From: Verrucomicrobiota bacterium | Lineage (GTDB): Bacteria > Verrucomicrobiota > Verrucomicrobiia > Limisphaerales > JADLHS01 | Reading direction: 5' to 3' | DNA length: 5,585 nt | Assembly: GCA_004297495.1 (NCBI GenBank) | Contig: SCTL01000941.1 | Span: 1 to 5,585, forward strand | Shown: one piece after another, positions 4,837 through 5,585 of the stretch | Layout: every line of letters starts with the position of its first letter | How positions within the stretch are numbered: the first letter of the stretch is position 1 | Notes under the pieces: generated by a model | What the model was told of the DNA's origin: nothing | What the model saw: the letters and a program-made list of their open reading frames with translations, nothing else | Databases searched by the model: none | Program-made: the position numbers and the translations under genes

Positions 4837-5406
4837 TTACTTCACGCCAAGTTCGCGCACATCCACCGCCTCCATTCCCGCCGCGCGAATTGCCGTCAGC
4901 CCGAGATCAGTGTCTTCGTAGGCGCGACAGAATTTTGGTTCAACGCCAATCAATCGCGCGGCTTCGAGGAAAATATCCGGCGCGGGTTTTTGGTTCTTCA
5001 CCATTTCGCTTGTCACCACGGCGTCGAAGAGCTGGCGGATCTTCAGGTGTTCGAGCACCTGGCAGATGATCTTCTCCGTGCCGCCGGACGCGACAGCCAT
5101 CGGGATTTTGCCGTAGTGCGCCTTGGCGATCTCCACGACGGCGTGAATCGGTTCGACCTGTGCCATGAGCGGCAGATACGCCTCCTCTTTCTCGTGCGCC
5201 ACGGCGATGTGGTCGAGCGAGCGGCCCTGTTCCTGCGCGAGCATCTTGAGAATGTCGCGCGAGGGCACACCGCCGAGCGAGTAAAAGCGGTCTTCGGGAA
5301 AGTGCAGGTTGTGGCGTTGCGTGATGAGCGACCACGCGCGCCAGTGCAGCGGCATGGTGTTGGCCAACGTGCCGTCGCAATCAAAAATCAGTCCTTTTGG
5401 TTTCAT
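4837..5406 (-). CDS. HAD family phosphatase, YqaB / beta-phosphoglucomutase-like
   Basis: A 189-residue cytosolic HAD subfamily IA protein, close in length to E. coli YqaB (fructose-1-phosphate phosphatase). All four HAD motifs are present. FDCDGTLANT holds nucleophile D9 and acid/base D11. ASGGT gives S107 (motif II). NQKPAPDIFLEAA gives K140 (motif III). YEDTDLGLTAIRAAGM gives the Mg-binding E164 and D165 (motif IV). The helical cap lies at about 15-80. The C-terminal AGMEAVDVREL closely resembles the YqaB ending. The likely reaction is hydrolysis of a small phosphorylated sugar; a mutase role cannot be excluded, and the substrate cannot be told from sequence. ATG at 5406 places the first motif immediately at the N-terminus; no Shine-Dalgarno is seen. 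It is more GC-rich (38 of 60 at 5161-5220) than the neighbouring RHH operon and appears to be native chromosome. A 9-mer repeat element lies just upstream. Confidence 0.9.
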   Translation of the reverse strand: MKPKGLIFDCDGTLANTMPLHWRAWSLITQRHNLHFPEDRFYSLGGVPSRDILKMLAQEQGRSLDHIAVAHEKEEAYLPLMAQVEPIHAVVEIAKAHYGKIPMAVASGGTEKIICQVLEHLKIRQLFDAVVTSEMVKNQKPAPDIFLEAARLIGVEPKFCRAYEDTDLGLTAIRAAGMEAVDVRELGVK

Positions 5407-5422
5407 AAATTGGTTGTCAGAG

Positions 5423-5520
5423 CCTCACGCAGAGGACGCAGAGGACGCAAAGGTCCAATAAGAGGAAAGCTGGTTTCAGCATTGTTCCAGCGTTGCGTCC
5501 GTCGCGTCCTTTGCGTGAGG
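5423..5520. repeat. inverted pair of degenerate 9-mer tandem arrays
   Basis: The left arm has CCTC followed by three tandem 9-mers: ACGCAGAGG (5427-5435), ACGCAGAGG (5436-5444), ACGCAAAGG (5445-5453). The right arm, read on the minus strand from 5520, has CCTC and then ACGCAAAGG, ACGCGACGG and ACGCAACGC. The outer 26 bases of the arms match at 22 positions as an inverted repeat, with a 41-nt middle section after those 26 bases that includes a small GCTG/CAGC stem (5469-5480). The element fills the gap between the HAD gene and its upstream neighbour. Similar GCAGAGGAC-type repeats are scattered in many environmental bacterial genomes; whether this one is multicopy here cannot be seen. Confidence 0.6.
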
Positions 5521-5527
5521 TCATCGG

Positions 5528-5585
5528 TCAAATCAACTTCTTCGGAATCCACTTCTCGGATTTCTCGGGCTGGAAACTGGCGAAA
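5528..5585 (-). CDS. C-terminal end of an unidentified protein (partial)
   Basis: The last 18 codons of a minus-strand frame enter at 5585 and end at TGA (5530-5528), just before the 9-mer repeat element. The visible peptide ends EKSEKWIPKKLI. Most codons end in G or C, as in the GC-rich genes here, and the stop sits neatly outside the repeat, which supports a real gene end. The stretch is far too short to name a family. The opposite strand is also open here, so the call is tentative. If real, the gene would be co-directional with the HAD gene, about 120 nt upstream of it. Confidence 0.4.
   Translation of the reverse strand, partial: FASFQPEKSEKWIPKKLI

Noticed and set aside
4667..5069. Open plus-strand stretch that enters the HAD gene region antisense
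   Set aside because: It has no ATG start at its beginning, overlaps the HAD gene for most of its length and becomes Arg/Pro-rich; the only candidate start is an unsupported TTG at 4800.
5427..5453. The tandem 9-mers as a CRISPR array
   Set aside because: Units are contiguous 9-mers with no spacers and no cas genes are present.
5404..5585. Minus-strand frame open from the right edge through the 9-mer element to the HAD start
   Set aside because: It runs through repeat sequence (Thr/Gln/Arg-rich) and its stop at 5404-5406 overlaps the HAD start codon, so coding is unlikely; the frame ending at 5528 has better codon use.

Overview
The window looks like a piece of a GC-rich bacterial chromosome, probably a free-living environmental species. 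Verrucomicrobiota is my best guess. The reasons are the GC-rich housekeeping genes, start codons with almost no Shine-Dalgarno sequences, and an intergenic array of degenerate 9-mers. This lineage is inference; no rRNA or other marker gene is present.

Layout: (1) Positions 1-1264, minus strand: a glutathione S-transferase-fold protein followed by the N-terminal half of a PIN-PhoH protein. The two genes share a GTGA stop/start overlap and are preceded by a good sigma70-type promoter at 1295-1323. (2) 1381-2196, plus strand: proC, pyrroline-5-carboxylate reductase, transcribed divergently from the GST operon. (3) 2197-2420: a convergent intergenic stretch holding an imperfect tandem duplication and a small hairpin. 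(4) 2421-4595, minus strand: four tightly packed genes, transcribed in the order RHH regulator, GNAT acetyltransferase, XRE regulator, ImmA/IrrE metallopeptidase. (5) 4596-4836: the promoter/operator of that operon and a long imperfect hairpin. (6) 4837-5406, minus strand: a HAD phosphatase of the YqaB / beta-phosphoglucomutase type. (7) 5407-5585: an inverted pair of 9-mer arrays, then the last 18 codons of another minus-strand gene.

The most interesting part is the 2.2-kb four-gene block. Its first two genes have the layout of an RHH-GNAT toxin-antitoxin pair (1-nt TGATG overlap, small DNA-binding protein first). The second pair has the layout of an XRE repressor with its ImmA/IrrE protease, the arrangement in which a protease inactivates the neighbouring repressor. 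All three gaps are 28 nt or less, so a single mRNA is likely. Directly upstream, two copies of TTTAGCTATA spaced exactly 11 bp apart lie inside the predicted promoter spacer, where an RHH dimer pair would be expected to autoregulate. The block is less GC-rich than its flanks (27/60 G+C at 3541-3600 against 45/60 in proC at 1741-1800). It lies between ordinary housekeeping genes and looks like an acquired cassette. I read it as a candidate composite stress/defence or toxin-antitoxin module; its function is not shown by the sequence.
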